Shown: positions 12,034-23,642 of the stretch, one piece after another | Position numbering within the stretch: the stretch's first letter is position 1 | Layout of the letters: every line of letters begins with the position of its first letter | DNA from: Eucalyptus grandis | Lineage: Eukaryota; Streptophyta; Magnoliopsida; Myrtales; Myrtaceae | DNA length: 64,000 nucleotides | NCBI RefSeq assembly: GCF_016545825.1 | Contig: NC_052619.1 | Span: 50,423,090 to 50,487,089 of the forward strand | Direction: 5' to 3' | The notes under the pieces: generated by a model | What the model was told of the DNA's origin: nothing | Seen by the model: only the letters and a program-made list of their open reading frames with translations | The model's database searches: none | Position numbers and translations under genes: made by a program

Positions 12034-14000
12034 CTAATCATTCAATGAACCCGAAGAAGCTTGACCTGCATTCTGCAAGTTCTGAACTTCGCATCCCAAT
12101 GCATATATCTGACCTTGCATCTCCAAGAGAATATCCATAACTCTGCGAAAATCTGCTGAATTATCGGTCTGCGTACTGGCGTCGGCACGATCTAATGGAG
12201 TAAATGCAGACGATGGCAGATCAGCATAATCACGCAGATTTGGCGATGAAACATCATGACCTTCCTCAGGAAATTGAGAGGCATAGATGTCCTCTGGATC
12301 TACTGGAGAGCGACTGACTCCCTCACTGGTTGCAGGATATGAGGACATTCCTCTTTTCTCTTGATCTCCCCCTGTTTCCATGCCTTCAGGTGGAGAAGAG
12401 TTCTCCTCATGTTCTCCTTCTTCTTGATCTCTTTTCTCCTCTTCTTCTTTTTCAACTCTCTCTTTCTTAGCATCTCTTTCTTCTTCTTCTTCTTCTCTTT
12501 CCTCCGTTTCTTTTTCCTCGGCTTCTTTCTCTTCTCTTTCTTTGGTCCACTATTCTTAGTCTTTCTCTGGAACAGAACGACTCAGATTCTTCAATGCTAT
12601 TGCAGAAATAGTTATGTTTTCCTCATCATCTTCATCATCAACGATGAGAGCTCTTCTTTTCTTGGATGGAGCATCCATGGGCTCCTTCCCTTTTCTTTTT
12701 GCTGCAGAAGAGATTTGATGAGTTTTGACTGGAGTCTTCTCCTTGAATTTCTCCAACGCCTTGCTTAGTTCCTTCAGACGCATTTTAGTCACCATTTTCA
12801 GTCCTACCACCATATGATCGCATGATCGAGCACATAAAATTTGCGGAGGCTGAATGTTCAGATGTCTGAATAACTTCGTCACAATACCTGGATAAAGAAG
12901 TTGACCTCTATCCTTCATCACTGCTCTATACATGTGGAACATAACAATGTGAGGAAGAGAAAACATTTTCCCAGTGATGATAGCATACATCAGCTTTGCC
13001 TCTGAACTTGAAACATCAGTCTTGGAAGTTGATTTCGGTCTGAGGCAATTGATCACAATCTTGTGAAGCAAAATGTTGAACGCACTCATCCTTAAGTAGG
13101 AAATATTTTCCTCTGTTCTCCTGTCCTCAACAAGTTCCAATGTAGCACGAGCAATAGAAACTTTGATCCGTTGATATCTTCCTCTCTCAACTCCTAACAC
13201 ATCTGCTAGCATATATCCATATCCACTACAAAGTCTTGATCTTTGACACTGAAAGAGAATCTATTCGCATCCAAGAAACTAAGATTTGAATAGAAATATG
13301 CAGTTAGTTAAGGATAGGCCTCTGTGGTGTCAGAGCAGAATTTTTCAAGTTGAAGATAACCGAACTTTTCCCTCAAGTTCACATTCATAGCATCCAGAAA
13401 ATCAAAATCCACACTCCTAGGGTTTATCACCCCACGCTTCAGCAATTTTGAGTATAGATCCTTATGTTCCTTCGATCTAAACAACTCTCCCCTTTTTCCA
13501 CGATTTTCCACCGCAACACCCATTCTCGGTTGAAATTGGATGTACAATTTGTCATCATCATTCCCATCTATCGGATTAAATCCCCAATCACGAGGATCAC
13601 TTGGGATATTCGCAAGGGTTTCTTCTGCCACCCATTTACGAGCAATTCCCAAACTTTCCATTTTTCGCAAAAAGATATATTCATTTCCATATCCTTTGTC
13701 CTTAAGAAAATCATCGACATAGTTCAATGGAGTACTAGTCCCTTTTAAAGCACGATACAGCTTATAAATAAAAGAGGGCCTTTGAACTCTTACAAGATCT
13801 GCATCTTCAACGATTTCTTCCTTTTGTTGATGATCAACACCTTGAGGACTAGATGGAGGAGACGCGCTGCGAGAATGTTGTGGGCTCTGCTTTGCTGATT
13901 TGGAGACACTTCTTCTTGGTGAGATCGACGTGCATAGGCCCCTCACTCATTCGCCGTGGTCCCCCTTTGCGATCCTCGAAGACTTTCTTGAAGACGACAT
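12034..14000 (-). pseudogene. Extra ORF downstream of pol, element B
   Basis: A long additional frame after pol, broken into three pieces: 14000-13308, 13212-12556 and 12381-12034. The likely ATG is at 14000 (MSSSRKSSRIAKGDHGE), followed at once by an in-frame TGA at 13947-13949 and then the Ser/Pro-rich segment SPRRSVSKSAKQSPQ. The conserved core near 13500-13780 (FIYKLYRALKG, NYVDDFLKDKGYGNEYIF) resembles the family annotated as putative plant transposon protein. The middle piece has a basic KRKGKEPMDAPSKKRRA run. The C-terminal piece is acidic and may form a short coiled coil. No membrane segment or signal peptide is seen, so an envelope role is not supported. Function unknown. Confidence 0.65.
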
Positions 14001-14439
14001 CTTTCTTAGTCTTTGAAAGATTCCTTGCTTGACTTTCCCAAGAAAGATGACAACTTTTCGAAGATTAAACAAGAGAGGAAAACAGGAATTGAAGATTGGT
14101 GCTTTTTAGGGTTTGGAATTAAGCGAAAAGAAACCGACTGTATATAAGACAGTCGAAAGGAGGGGATACCAAACGTCGTAATGGAAAGTGAAAAGATGCC
14201 TTAAAAATAACTGTCTTTTTTCGAAAAATGGTCATTTCAAAATAACTCCTTTTTCAAAAGGAAACGTTGCAATAATCACGTCAATTAAAGATAGCGGTTG
14301 AGATAACAATAATCAAACACGGTTGATGAACGTACCTTTTCAAGATGAGATTAGAGAGAGAATAACTTACAATCAAAGTCTTGGGTCAAAGTCTTATTTG
14401 TCGAGTCCGAGAGTCTCTAGACTTTAACTTCTTCAAACC
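14001..14439. other. Spacer between pol and extra ORF, element B
   Basis: No coding potential is visible. It matches 365-859 in element A, with small insertions and deletions. Confidence 0.5.
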
Positions 14440-14900
14440 TCAAAATGTTGAGTCGGAACGGATAATTTCAAATTGATTTTTCTCCAAAGGCTTTGTAAAT
14501 ATATCCGAGTTGGTTCTTTGAGTCAACAAACTAAATCGTAATTTTTCCATTTTGAACATGATCTCTAATGAAGTGATGTCGAATCTCTATATGCTTTGCT
14601 CTTGAGTGAAGAATTGGATTTTTGGTGAGATTGATTGCGCTGGTGTTGTCACATTTAATCTCCGTGCATGAATCTTCAATTCCAAAGTCTCTTAGCTGTT
14701 GTTTTATCCATAGAATTTGTGAACAACAACTTCCGAGAGCTACATACTCGCTGCTCGTGAGAGAGCTACCGTACTTTGCTTCCTTGAAAACCAAGACACC
14801 TTTGTCTTGCCTCCAAGTAGTTGACGTGTACTGAGGTGCTCTTTCTATCAACTCAGCATCCGGCTAAGTCTGCGTCTGAGTATCCAAGAAGAGTAAAGTC
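14440..14900 (-). pseudogene. Copia RNase H, element B
   Basis: The frame 14851-14531 keeps the RNase H sequence around SLTSSEYVALGSCCSQILW, KCDNTSAINLTKNP and HIEIRHHFIRDHVQNG, with the acidic residues in place. The upstream part of the domain near 14860-15100 is frameshifted. The pol frame probably ended near 14440. Confidence 0.8.
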
Positions 14901-15119
14901 TCCCCTTTTAGGATACTAGAGACCAAAGCTTGAAGTTGATGCAATATATTTGATAATACGCTTTGCAACATTTAAATGAGATTCTTTAGGGTCGCTTGAA
15001 ATCTGGCACAAATGCAAACACTAAACAAGATGTCGAGTCTAGAAGCGGTAAGATAAAGAAGTGAACCGATGATACTCTGTATAACTTTTGGTCAACTTTC
15101 TTTCATCCTTCATCTTTGT

Positions 15120-16020
15120 CTATCTTCAAGGAACTTGACATTGGTATATCAGCCTTTTTGCAATTGTCGGTCAAACTTTTTAACAAGATCATTAGCATAT
15201 TTTTCTTGATGAATAAAAGTTCCTTCCTTCAGTTATTTCACTTGAAGTCCAAGAAAGAATGTTAACTCACCCATCATGCTCATTTCAAATTCATCTTGTA
15301 TAGTCTTAGAGAATTTCTTGCACAGATTTTCATTAGAGGATCCAAAAATAATATCATCGACATATATTTGAACAAGCATAAAACTCTTGCTTTCTCTTTT
15401 AATAAAAAGAGTAGTGTCTACTTTACCTTTAACAAAACCATTTTCAATTAAAAACTTACTCACCGTCGTATCAAGCTCGAGGTGCTTGTTTTAAGCCATA
15501 TAAGGCTTTTTGAGTCGAATACCGAGTCGGTTTCCTTGGGTCTTCAAACCTAAGTGGTTGTTCCACATAGACTTCCTCATGGATGAATCCATTTAGGAAG
15601 GCACTTTTGACATCCATTTGGAATAACCTGAAATTCTTATAACAAGCAAAAGCAAGTAATAATCGAATTGTTTCTAACCTTGCTACTGGTGCGTAAGTCT
15701 CATCATAGTCTATCCCTTCTTCTTGTGTGTATCCCTTGACCACGAGTCTTCCTTGTTTCTTATGACTTTTCCTTTCGTCCATCTTGTTCCGAAAACCCAT
15801 TTAGCTCCAATAAAGACTTACCTTTTGGTTTAGGAGTCAATTCCCAGACATCATTAATCTTGAATTGCACGAGCTCTTCTTGCATAGCTTCAATCCAGCT
15901 TTCATCGGATAAAGCTTCTTCTATGCTTTTGGGTTCTATTTCAGAAATAAGAGCCACTGACACTAGACTCTTCGCGCCTTTTGGATCTTGTGCGAATTCC
16001 TTCATTGATGTCGCCAATAA
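15120..16020 (-). pseudogene. Copia reverse transcriptase, element B
   Basis: Three overlapping frames (16017-15760, 15800-15471, 15463-15233) together cover RVT_2. Motifs are [49 protein letters not shown], and YVDDIIFGSSNEN with the catalytic Asp pair near 15355-15370. Frameshifts near 15470 and 15780 separate them. A live element would use this to copy its RNA. Confidence 0.85.
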
Positions 16021-16434
16021 TAAGATCTTTGGGATGACTGGACTTATGTTTCCAGTTTCTGGTTAATTTGTCGATTGATGGTCACTTCCTTCACTTGAAT
16101 CTTCACAGTCACTTGTTCTTGGTCCTTCAAATTCTCGAGCTATTTCTGAGATTTATACTTTGTAGAGTCGGAGCAGGTTCAAATTCTTCAAGATGAGTCT
16201 GAATGGATTCATTTTGCATAGAATCTTGGAATTTAACATTCATTGATTCTTCCTTTGTTTGAGTCTTCTTGTTGTAGACTCGTACGCTTTGCTTGTGGTT
16301 GAATATCTAAGGAAGATGCCTTCATCTAACTTTTCTTCAAACTTACCAACTCGATCATTTGCATTTTCAGTATAAAACATTTGCATCCGAATACATGAAA
16401 ATATGAAACAATAGGCTTCTTTTCTTCGAATAGT
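16021..16434. pseudogene. Degraded integrase C-terminus and linker, element B
   Basis: This part matches 2321-2830 of element A on the minus strand, but it is cut by stops in all frames. It encodes the end of integrase and the acidic linker to RT. Confidence 0.5.
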
Positions 16435-17480
16435 TCATAGGGGTTTTTCGAGAATAAGTCTTAGAAAAACTCTATTAATAATATAACATGATGTAGAAGT
16501 TGCTTCAGCCCAAAAACGTGAAGAGATATTGCTTTCTATTAAAAGAGTTCTAGCCATTTCTTGAAGAGATCTATTCTTCCTTTCCACAACTCTGTTTTGC
16601 TTTGGAGTAAATGGAGAGGAGAACAAGTGCTGAAAGCCAGATTCATCACAAAATTTTGTAAAATCTTGATTTTCAAATTCACCTCAATGGTCTGTTCTTA
16701 TACTTGAAATAACATAGCCCTTTTTCATTTTGAACCTTTTTAGCAAATTTTTTTAAAGTAAGAGAAAGTTTCAGACTTACTTGCCAATAAATATACCCAA
16801 GTAAATCGTGAGTAGTCATCCACAATTACTAGGCAGTATTTCTTACCTCCAATGCTTTGTGTTCTGGTTGGTCCAAAAAGATCCATATGCAGAAGCTGCA
16901 GTACACGGTTAGTGGAAACTTGATTTATTGGTTTAAAGGAATTTATTACATGTTTTCCCAATATACATGGTGTACATAGATCAGACTTTTGGTATGATAA
17001 AATGGGTAGACCACGAACAAGCTTCTTTGCTGAAATTTTGGCTATCTGCTTCATATTGATATGCCCAAGCTTTCTGTGCCATAAGTTTGCTTCGTCTTGG
17101 ATTGAGATTAGACATTGCGATTCATCTGGTTTCACATCCAAGAGGTAGATATTTCCATGTCTTCGACCCATGAATGACTGAGTAGAATCTTTACTAATTC
17201 TGAACATATTCTCTCTTGAAAGTTGATTTTGAAACCGGTATCACATAGTTGACTAATCGAGCAAATTGTAATTAAGTCCTTCCACTAAGGAAACATTGCT
17301 GATTGTGAGGTTTCCAATCTTTACAGTTCCAAATCCCACAATTTTTCCTTTGTTGTTTCCTCCAAAAGAGACTTTTCCACCATTTACTCGAACAAGCATT
17401 ATGAAGTAATTTGAGTCTCTGTCATGTGTCTTGAGCATCCACTATCCGAGATACCATTTTACATTTTTCTTGATAGTGAC
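16435..17480 (-). pseudogene. Copia protease end, GAG-pre-integrase and integrase, element B
   Basis: The 17438-17253 frame holds the end of the protease region. The 17207-16740 frame holds the GAG-pre-integrase zinc site (LWHRKLGHIN then CTPCILGK) and the integrase core start (LHMDLFGP and VIVDDYSRFTWVY). The 16626-16435 frame holds the third catalytic region (FTPKQNRVVERKNRSLQEMA, with Arg where relatives have Gly) and SRFWAEATSTSCYIINR. Frameshifts near 17240 and 16730 split the frame. Confidence 0.85.
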
Positions 17481-17499
17481 CTGCATTTAAAAAAGAAAC

Positions 17500-19202
17500 T
17501 CAAACCTTCTTTGGTACCCATATTTTCTTGGGTCCATTGGTGTTAGTATGATATGCAGTTTTTGCCCATACCTTTTAACAGGTTTCCAAATCATAGGACA
17601 TTCTTTTTCAAAATGATCTCGCACTATTGCACTTTGAGCATCCGAGAGCATTGCGATCTGGTTTTACAAAGATCCTTTTAAAATGATTTTTGTAAGCATC
17701 TCTTGTGGGTCTTTGTTTGATTCTTTCCTTCACTTTAGGAAAATCAATTAAAGGAATGGTTTCAAGAGTCATTCCCAAACCAGATTTATTGAAATAAGGT
17801 CTTTGAACGAGAGAGAATTTTTTCCGGTTTCTCGGATCTTATAGAAAATCTTTTGGAAATATTTGAGATATCACTTTTCAAGAATGCATTTTCTTTTAAA
17901 AGATTATCTTCACTTTCTTTAAGAGAAGAAACATTCTTGTCTAAACATTTCACTTTTCCATTCAAAATATTTTCCTGTTGTTTTAGAGCAGAATTTTCCT
18001 TCTTGAGTTCGGAAATTCTTTTAAGAGAAGTCTTAAGACTAAAACACAATTCATCAATGTATTTTGAAACTTTAATAGGGATTTTGAAGTTACTTACCTC
18101 AATTTCACTTTCTGAATCTGAATCTGTCTCGGAGTTTGAATCTGAATCCGATTGTGCCATTAGACATATATTGGCATAATCATCATCACTTTCTTCACAC
18201 TCGTATCACCCGGGTTTCGCTTTAAGAGCCTTTCGATACTTTTCAATTTTTCCTTTCTTCTACCTCAGAAGAGGACAGTTGGGTCTGATGTGTCCCTTTT
18301 TCTTATATTCAAAACAGACTACATCTTTGTTTGATTCATCATCCTCAACAAACTTAGTCTCATTTGCTTTTGAAAACTTTGTTTCTTTGGATTGAATCTT
18401 CTTCCTTTTCGTTCAGCTTTCGAATCTTCTTATCATGAGAGCAAGCTCCTCATCATCCATATCGTCTTCAAAATCTGTAACATCAGAATCATCATTAGAT
18501 TTTAATGCAATGGATTTCTTACCTTTAGGGTCTTCGTCTTCATTGATTAATTTCACTTCATAAGATTGAAGAGTCCCGACCAACTCATCAACAAATAGTG
18601 GCATGATTCTTTGGGTCTCTCGATTGAGGTCTTTATGTGATTCCAATCCTTGGAGAGTCCACGCAATAGCTTGTTTACCTTCATGGGATCGAAATTGGTT
18701 GACCTTGATTTTCAAGACCATTCACGATTTCTGTAAACGACTAAACATATCGTTATAGATTCTCCCGATTTCATTTTGAAGGATTCATATTGACCGAGGA
18801 GAATGTTGATTCTAGTCTCTTTCACTCGATTGGTTCATTCATAGGTAATATGTAATCTATCCCAGACTTCTTTAGCTGTAACACAAGAAGATATTATGTT
18901 ATATTCAGTAGGAGATAAAGCACAATATAAAGAATAAATTGCTTTTGCCTCAAGAGCTTGTCTCTTGATTATCTCTTCCTGAGTCATTTCGCTAGACTCA
19001 ACAGTATATTTTCCTCTTTCTGAGACAGATGCAGCTTTAGGAATGATTCATTTTTCTACAACATCCCATTCCAGAGGATCCTTTGATCTTAGGAACGCCT
19101 TCATCTTGTTTTTCCATATGTTGTAATCCTTTCCATCAAAGTAAGGCGGTCTGGTATTGTTTTGCCCTTCTACCAGCCCTAAAGCCAACATACTAGCCAT
19201 GG
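17500..19202 (-). pseudogene. Copia gag (UBN2-type), element B, broken
   Basis: The likely start is the ATG at 19202 (MASMLALG), 46 bp downstream of the primer-binding site. The gag core at 18413-19130 shows FLRSKDPLEWDVVEK, then KINQFRSHEGKQ-like wording near 18700. A zinc knuckle follows at 18281-18325, then a coiled-coil-like region at 17786-18160 with repeated Lys, Glu and Leu. Frames are broken repeatedly. Confidence 0.8.
18281..18325 (-). other. Gag zinc knuckle, second Cys lost (element B)
   Basis: The minus strand reads CFEYKKKGHIRPNC. The second ligand Cys is Tyr (TAT). Element A has the complementary defect at 4558-4599. Confidence 0.7.
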
Positions 19203-19247
19203 ATCTTTAACTGAAGTAAAACACTTCAAACAAAGTGAGTACACAGT

Positions 19248-19259
19248 GCTCGATACCAA
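19248..19259 (-). promoter_or_regulatory. Primer-binding site, element B
   Basis: The minus strand reads TTGGTATCGAGC one base inside the 5' LTR. It matches the initiator-Met tRNA type with one base missing, identical to element A. Confidence 0.8.
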
Positions 19260-19260
19260 T

Positions 19261-20187
19261 TGAGATAGCTAGTATAAGCACCTAGAGGGGGTGAATAGGT
19301 GCACAAATAATTTTTCGAGATACGGAAGCGATTCTAGGCAAACGATAGAAAGGAAGTTCTCTTTTGATTAATAAAATACGATCAAAGTAAAGTAAAGAGT
19401 AAGGAAGAGAAAATTGAACACAAGGTTTATAGTGGTTCGTCTTATTCCAAGCCTACATCCACTCTTCCGCACCGACAGCCCACCGGGGCTGGATTTCACT
19501 ATGAACAAAAAGAAGTTACAGCAGAGTTTTCCTTGATTCCACAAGTGTAGATGTTCTACCACACTTCCTCAAGGTTTCTCACAAATATAGACTCTCTTTT
19601 GTTTACAAGATTTCGCTCAACAAATGAATTGACTAAGAACAAGGAGCTTCAGACTTTGGAATTCTTCTATCATGCACACTCTCGAACAACTAGAACGTCT
19701 TCCTTATATACTCCTTCATGCCATCATACCCGTTGGCACTTACCAAAGGAATTCCTCCAATCTACCCGTTAGACGGAATTAATTAGGAAGATCATTCGAG
19801 CTATTAAAGGAACATGTCGATAGCCCATCAATCATGTTCGCCCATACAATCAGGATCTCGGTTTCCATAAGTAGAACCTTCCAAGTATACTTTGCCAATC
19901 ATCGGATCCTTAATCTTCGAATCAATTATGATCAAATAAAGGATTCCATCATGTCATATCCAGCAAAGAGATCTTCTCTAGTCGATAAGGTCACATCCTT
20001 AATAAAACATCAGGATTGGATAGCCTTTCTTCAACGGATTAGAAAGCTGTCAATGAGGATAGACTTTGAGTCTTGAGTCGGCTGTCCGGAGGTCTTCAGA
20101 CTTTAAATAGCGAGTCGCAAGCCTTCGGACTAGACTGATGGAAACGTTTTGTCAACTTCAAAACACTTCAAGAGGATTTCTCCAACA
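19261..20187 (-). repeat. 5' LTR of element B
   Basis: 927 bp, TGAGATAGC to TCCAACA on the plus strand. It is followed directly by ATAAC (20188-20192), the second half of the target duplication. It pairs with 10592-11521. Confidence 0.95.
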
Positions 20188-20414
20188 ATAACTTCAGTTT
20201 CACACCCTTCTATTTCAATCTGCAGCATTCGAGGAGGTGATGGAATATCACCATTAATGAAGCCAAAGAGTTCCTGACTTCTCAAAAATCTGTGGATCTG
20301 TGCTTGCCATAACAGAAAATTATCTTCGGCAAGTTTGATTGTGACAAAATTAGAGATGTTCACATGTATTGGGAAAGGATACTTCTGTGTTCTCCCTGCC
20401 ATTATTCTATTCAC
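20188..20414 (-). pseudogene. Copia gag N-terminus, element C
   Basis: The frame starts at 20414 or at the Met three codons in (MAGRTQKYPFPIHVNISN). It continues with FVTIKLAEDNFLLWQAQIHRF and FLRSQELFGFING, the N-terminal gag signature of Ale/Retrofit-type Copia elements. It ends at the element B boundary, with the rest at 9777-10591. The frame on this side is open. Confidence 0.8.
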
Positions 20415-20561
20415 TTCAGCTTTGAAGAAGATGATAACGGCAAAGATAGTATGATAGTAACCTCAATTACCGTGATACTACGATCTGCTGCAACTTCAGT
20501 TTCTTCACTTTGATTTGATGAATGATTGCTAAATAGGCCTTTCTAACAGGTATGATCTACC

Positions 20562-20573
20562 GCTTTGATACCA
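20562..20573 (-). promoter_or_regulatory. Primer-binding site, element C
   Basis: The minus strand reads TGGTATCAAAGC directly next to the LTR end (CTTCACA). It fits the initiator-Met tRNA complement used by Copia elements. Confidence 0.8.
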
Positions 20574-21288
20574 TGTGAAGATAAAGAAACATAACTGAAG
20601 ATATGAAGATGAAGAAACATAATTGAAGCTGTGAAGATGAAGGAACAGGGCGAAGAACTAAAAAGAACTTGACAATGTGAAGAAGGAGAGATGTGTCGAA
20701 GACCCAGGAGGATCAATCAAGAAACTTTGATTTCATTTGTTTCTATATGATTGTAATACATACTCTGTATATCTTGAATCGGCAATGAACAAGCAAGATT
20801 TGTACACATGCTCTTCCTCTCTATCTCTTCTTCTTCTGTAAAAAATATAGAACATTCATGTTCAGGAATCTCCTATCTATTTTCTTGCATACTCTCGCTC
20901 AGCTCAAAATGACTCTGCTAAGACTCCTTATATGTCTTTCCTATTGAAGAAGACGAAGATACAACAGAAAAACTAACTTTCACAAGACTATTTTTCAATC
21001 TGTTTTATTTCTCAACTGAATAACTGCTCACGAGTCTTCATGAGTTGGCAATCCGTGTCGGTCTTCATCACAAATTCTTCACCATTGATGATGATCCATA
21101 TCACTCTTCATCACGATCGTTTATTTGAGTTGTCGTGTCTTCTCCAGTCTGTGTTATCTACTTTGTTGCTTTGCAGCTCTCCCTTCTTTCTAATCTCAGC
21201 CTCTGTTCTTTTTCCTTTAATATCAATCTCAGCTTCTGTTCTTTCTCCTTTAATATCAGTCGGTGTTTTTGATTTATACTCCTTAACA
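20574..21288 (-). repeat. 5' LTR of element C
   Basis: About 715 bp. The minus-strand start is TGTTAAGGAG and the end is CTTCACA. The outer edge is fixed by host DNA: the next bases are the DUF26 leader. It contains a 33-bp near-tandem repeat (CTCAGCTTCTGTTCTTTCTC-type wording) at about 21191-21260. The second LTR is off the window, so the length is inferred from one copy. Confidence 0.75.
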
Positions 21289-21385
21289 GTTACTTAAAGA
21301 TTTGATATGAATTGCTGTGAGGTGAAGTCGTGTTACCTTCGTGTTGTGTTTGCGATGAAAATGAGATGAGTATGTTATTTGAATG

Positions 21386-21425
<40 letters not shown>

Positions 21426-22450
21426 CGGTGAGGGGACATGAGAGGACATCTTCGAAGGTGGAAATTGTCGTGGTTTGACCAAGGGGAAGGACTTTCAGAC
21501 TTACGACTTTTTCTTTCGCAGCTTCACATGTTCGATTTTAACCGTGTAGAAACCTTCAATCATGGGCGGCGTCGGAGTTTTTTAAAAGAGATGGGTTTAA
21601 ATTAATGGATTAGCTCGCGGATTACTCGGCCGCAAATGTGGGCTACGACAACTTGAGAAACTATCGTATTATATTGAACCAAAGATGGCTCGTGAAGTAG
21701 TCTTATGTATCGGATTCATTTTGGGGGAGAGAAGGTCCATTTTCGCAAGGAATTGTTCTCACTTGTGTAACTAAGTTGACGCAGGAACCTTCAATAGGCA
21801 TTAAAAGGGTAAATTATACAGGAAGATGTAGGTCTGCTTTAGGTCTAATGACTCCATCAAAGTATGCTAAACATGACTAGGGAATCATCAACGGAAAAGG
21901 AGATGAGCTGCCGTGGCTATGCTAATTCTCTCCATCTCTACCCGCTTAAAGAAATGTGAAAAAATCAATAACCATCATACCGTAGGGAGGAATAGTAGCG
22001 TCACCGATGTAAAGATTGGCTGATGAAATTGATTTGTGCAGTTTTATATGGCCGTTTGCTATCATGCCATACATGATCAAGTTAAATAAAATTACCATTT
22101 GAAGTATTTTTGTGTGTCATTGGGAGTGTCGGCAGCTAGTTAATTGCTAATGTTCTCCTCTATCGACTCTGGCAATTCCTATTCAATTAGATTGGGTAAT
22201 TACGGAATTACAAAGGTATGTGACTTTTGAGTGTAATTATCATTAAAGTTTGTATGCATGAAAATAGATTGGCAGATCAAGTCCTTAATTCTCATTAGAG
22301 CTTAGTAAGATCTGCGAATTCGTTTGAAAGATTGAAAAATTATTACAAAGAAATTATGTGATTCGATACTTGTGGGTTATTTGGTGTAATTGGAAATTGG
22401 AAAACATTAAAATTATCACGAGATATTTTCACCGTCTTTATTTGTAAAAA
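21289..22450 (-). promoter_or_regulatory. Promoter and upstream DNA of DUF26 copy 1 (gene body not in window)
   Basis: From GTTACTTAAAG onward this matches 63163-64000 almost base for base and 34190-35100 less closely. Those stretches are the leader and promoter of DUF26 copies 4 and 3. It has the AT-rich TATA region at 21389-21423, a W-box core TTGACC at 21475-21480, and the conserved upstream block to about 22450. The ATG and coding region should lie to the left of element C, outside the window. Any transcript from this promoter would now enter element C before reaching the gene. Confidence 0.8.
21389..21423. repeat. (AT)n microsatellite at the TATA position of DUF26 copy 1
   Basis: About 35 bases of pure AT dinucleotide. 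The matching position in copies 3 (34291-34300) and 4 (63263-63270) has only 8 to 10 bases. Confidence 0.9.
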
Positions 22451-23642
22451 AAATTGTTCATTTATAAATTATATATCGTTTATACCAAACAATGTACATG
22501 ATATGATGCGAATATACGCAATTTTATTGCTGCAATTACCAAACAATAGATAAGATATAATAAAACCCATGAATTTCATATCTTATCATATCCAGTCTTA
22601 TCTTTATTAGAAATCCAGACAACGAACGTAGCCTACGAGTATGTAAATCATGCAAACAAGTGACTCGCAATATTTTAATAGAAATGAGTCTAATACCATA
22701 AAATTGGAGTAGAAACTAAGTCTAATACCATATTAGAAAGTTCACCCCAAAAGTTTAAGCACATAGGTAAAAAGAGATCCGCATGTACATCAAAAGCACA
22801 TAAAGCACGTATATAAGTGATCCGCAATATTTTAATAGAAACGAATATATTTCTTGTGTAATTATTTATTTTTGCTTAATACAATGATTTCCAACATCAG
22901 CACATAAAATAATGTAACAAATTTATAATTTTACTGATGACCGATTCGCAGAGCATGATAACATCCCCTGAGACAATAGCAGATGACGTTCATTTGACTG
23001 CTAAATTGCGTTTACTGGGCAAAACAGAATTTGAAAATTCTAGAGAATTGGTGATGTCGGTTAATCACACACGTTTCCAGCGTCCTCTTAGTCAGTGTCG
23101 CTGATTATCTCAATTTTGTTCTGATCTTGTTATGACTTGGCCAATTATCTATGCTACGAAGAATTATCTATCTCACCTCTGGCAACAAATCACCCAGTAA
23201 TGAAATACTCAAATGTTTTTGAATTTCCAACAAGAACGTATGTAAATTATTTGCGTCATTTTGCCTTATTGAATATAGTAGTTCTCTCGGAGAGCGTATA
23301 TTGCACTTTCGAAGGCATGCGAATCAGCAACTTGCTGAATCAACCAAAGCCCTTTGTCTCATCCATAATTTAAGAGGGATCATCTACGGCTTATAGGTTT
23401 GGAATAAGGACTTTGCAATTATGAACGCATGAAACTTTTTCAAAGAGTGGGCAACTGGAAGAGTTTTTGAAATTATAGAATGTGATTTTGATGGTACTAT
23501 AAATCTATTATTTTTGTTTTATAACGCTGTAGTATAGTTATGAAAATCAGCGAGGCCTCATTCAATTAAAGAAAAAATAATACTTTTGTGTATTCTAAAA
23601 TGTCATGACACCATAAATTATAAGATCTTACATTTTACAACG
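22451..23642. other. Intergenic DNA homologous to 60333-61313
   Basis: No gene is supported. From about 22720 the stretch aligns with 60333-61313, spacer lying to the left of DUF26 copy 4, so it belongs to the duplicated DUF26 unit. It ends at the left target duplication of the Pack-MULE. Confidence 0.6.

Larger units (their letters stand above)
10592..20187 (-). mobile_element. Copia element B (SIRE-like), complete with both LTRs
   Basis: A 9.6-kb LTR retrotransposon with 930- and 927-bp LTRs. The 5-bp target duplication is ATAAC at 10587-10591 and 20188-20192. Order on the minus strand: 5' LTR (right), primer-binding site, gag, protease, integrase, RT, RNase H, extra ORF, polypurine tract, 3' LTR (left). 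The LTRs differ at roughly two dozen sites by eye and all ORFs are broken, so it is not a recent insertion. It lies within the gag of element C. Confidence 0.95.
20188..21288 (-). mobile_element. Copia element C, right segment (gag start and 5' LTR)
   Basis: Continuation of element C beyond element B. It carries the N-terminal gag, the primer-binding site and the 5' LTR. The right end abuts GTTAC (21289-21293), the same bases found just upstream of the ATG in intact DUF26 genes (CATGTCGTTACTTAAAG at 34181 and 63154). The element therefore landed in the leader of DUF26 copy 1. Confidence 0.9.

Noticed and set aside
12361..12768. Plus-strand Phe/Ser-rich frame resembling a membrane protein
   Set aside because: Shadow of the Lys/Glu-rich extra ORF on the minus strand of element B.
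12034..14000. Reading the extra ORF as a viral-type envelope gene
   Set aside because: No signal peptide, transmembrane segment or cleavage site could be seen; the similarity is to plant transposon-associated proteins.
20985..21288. Placing the LTR end of element C at 20984 (TTTCACA)
   Set aside because: The junction with DUF26 leader DNA at 21288/21289, TGTTAAGG at the minus-strand start and the GTTAC target fit better.
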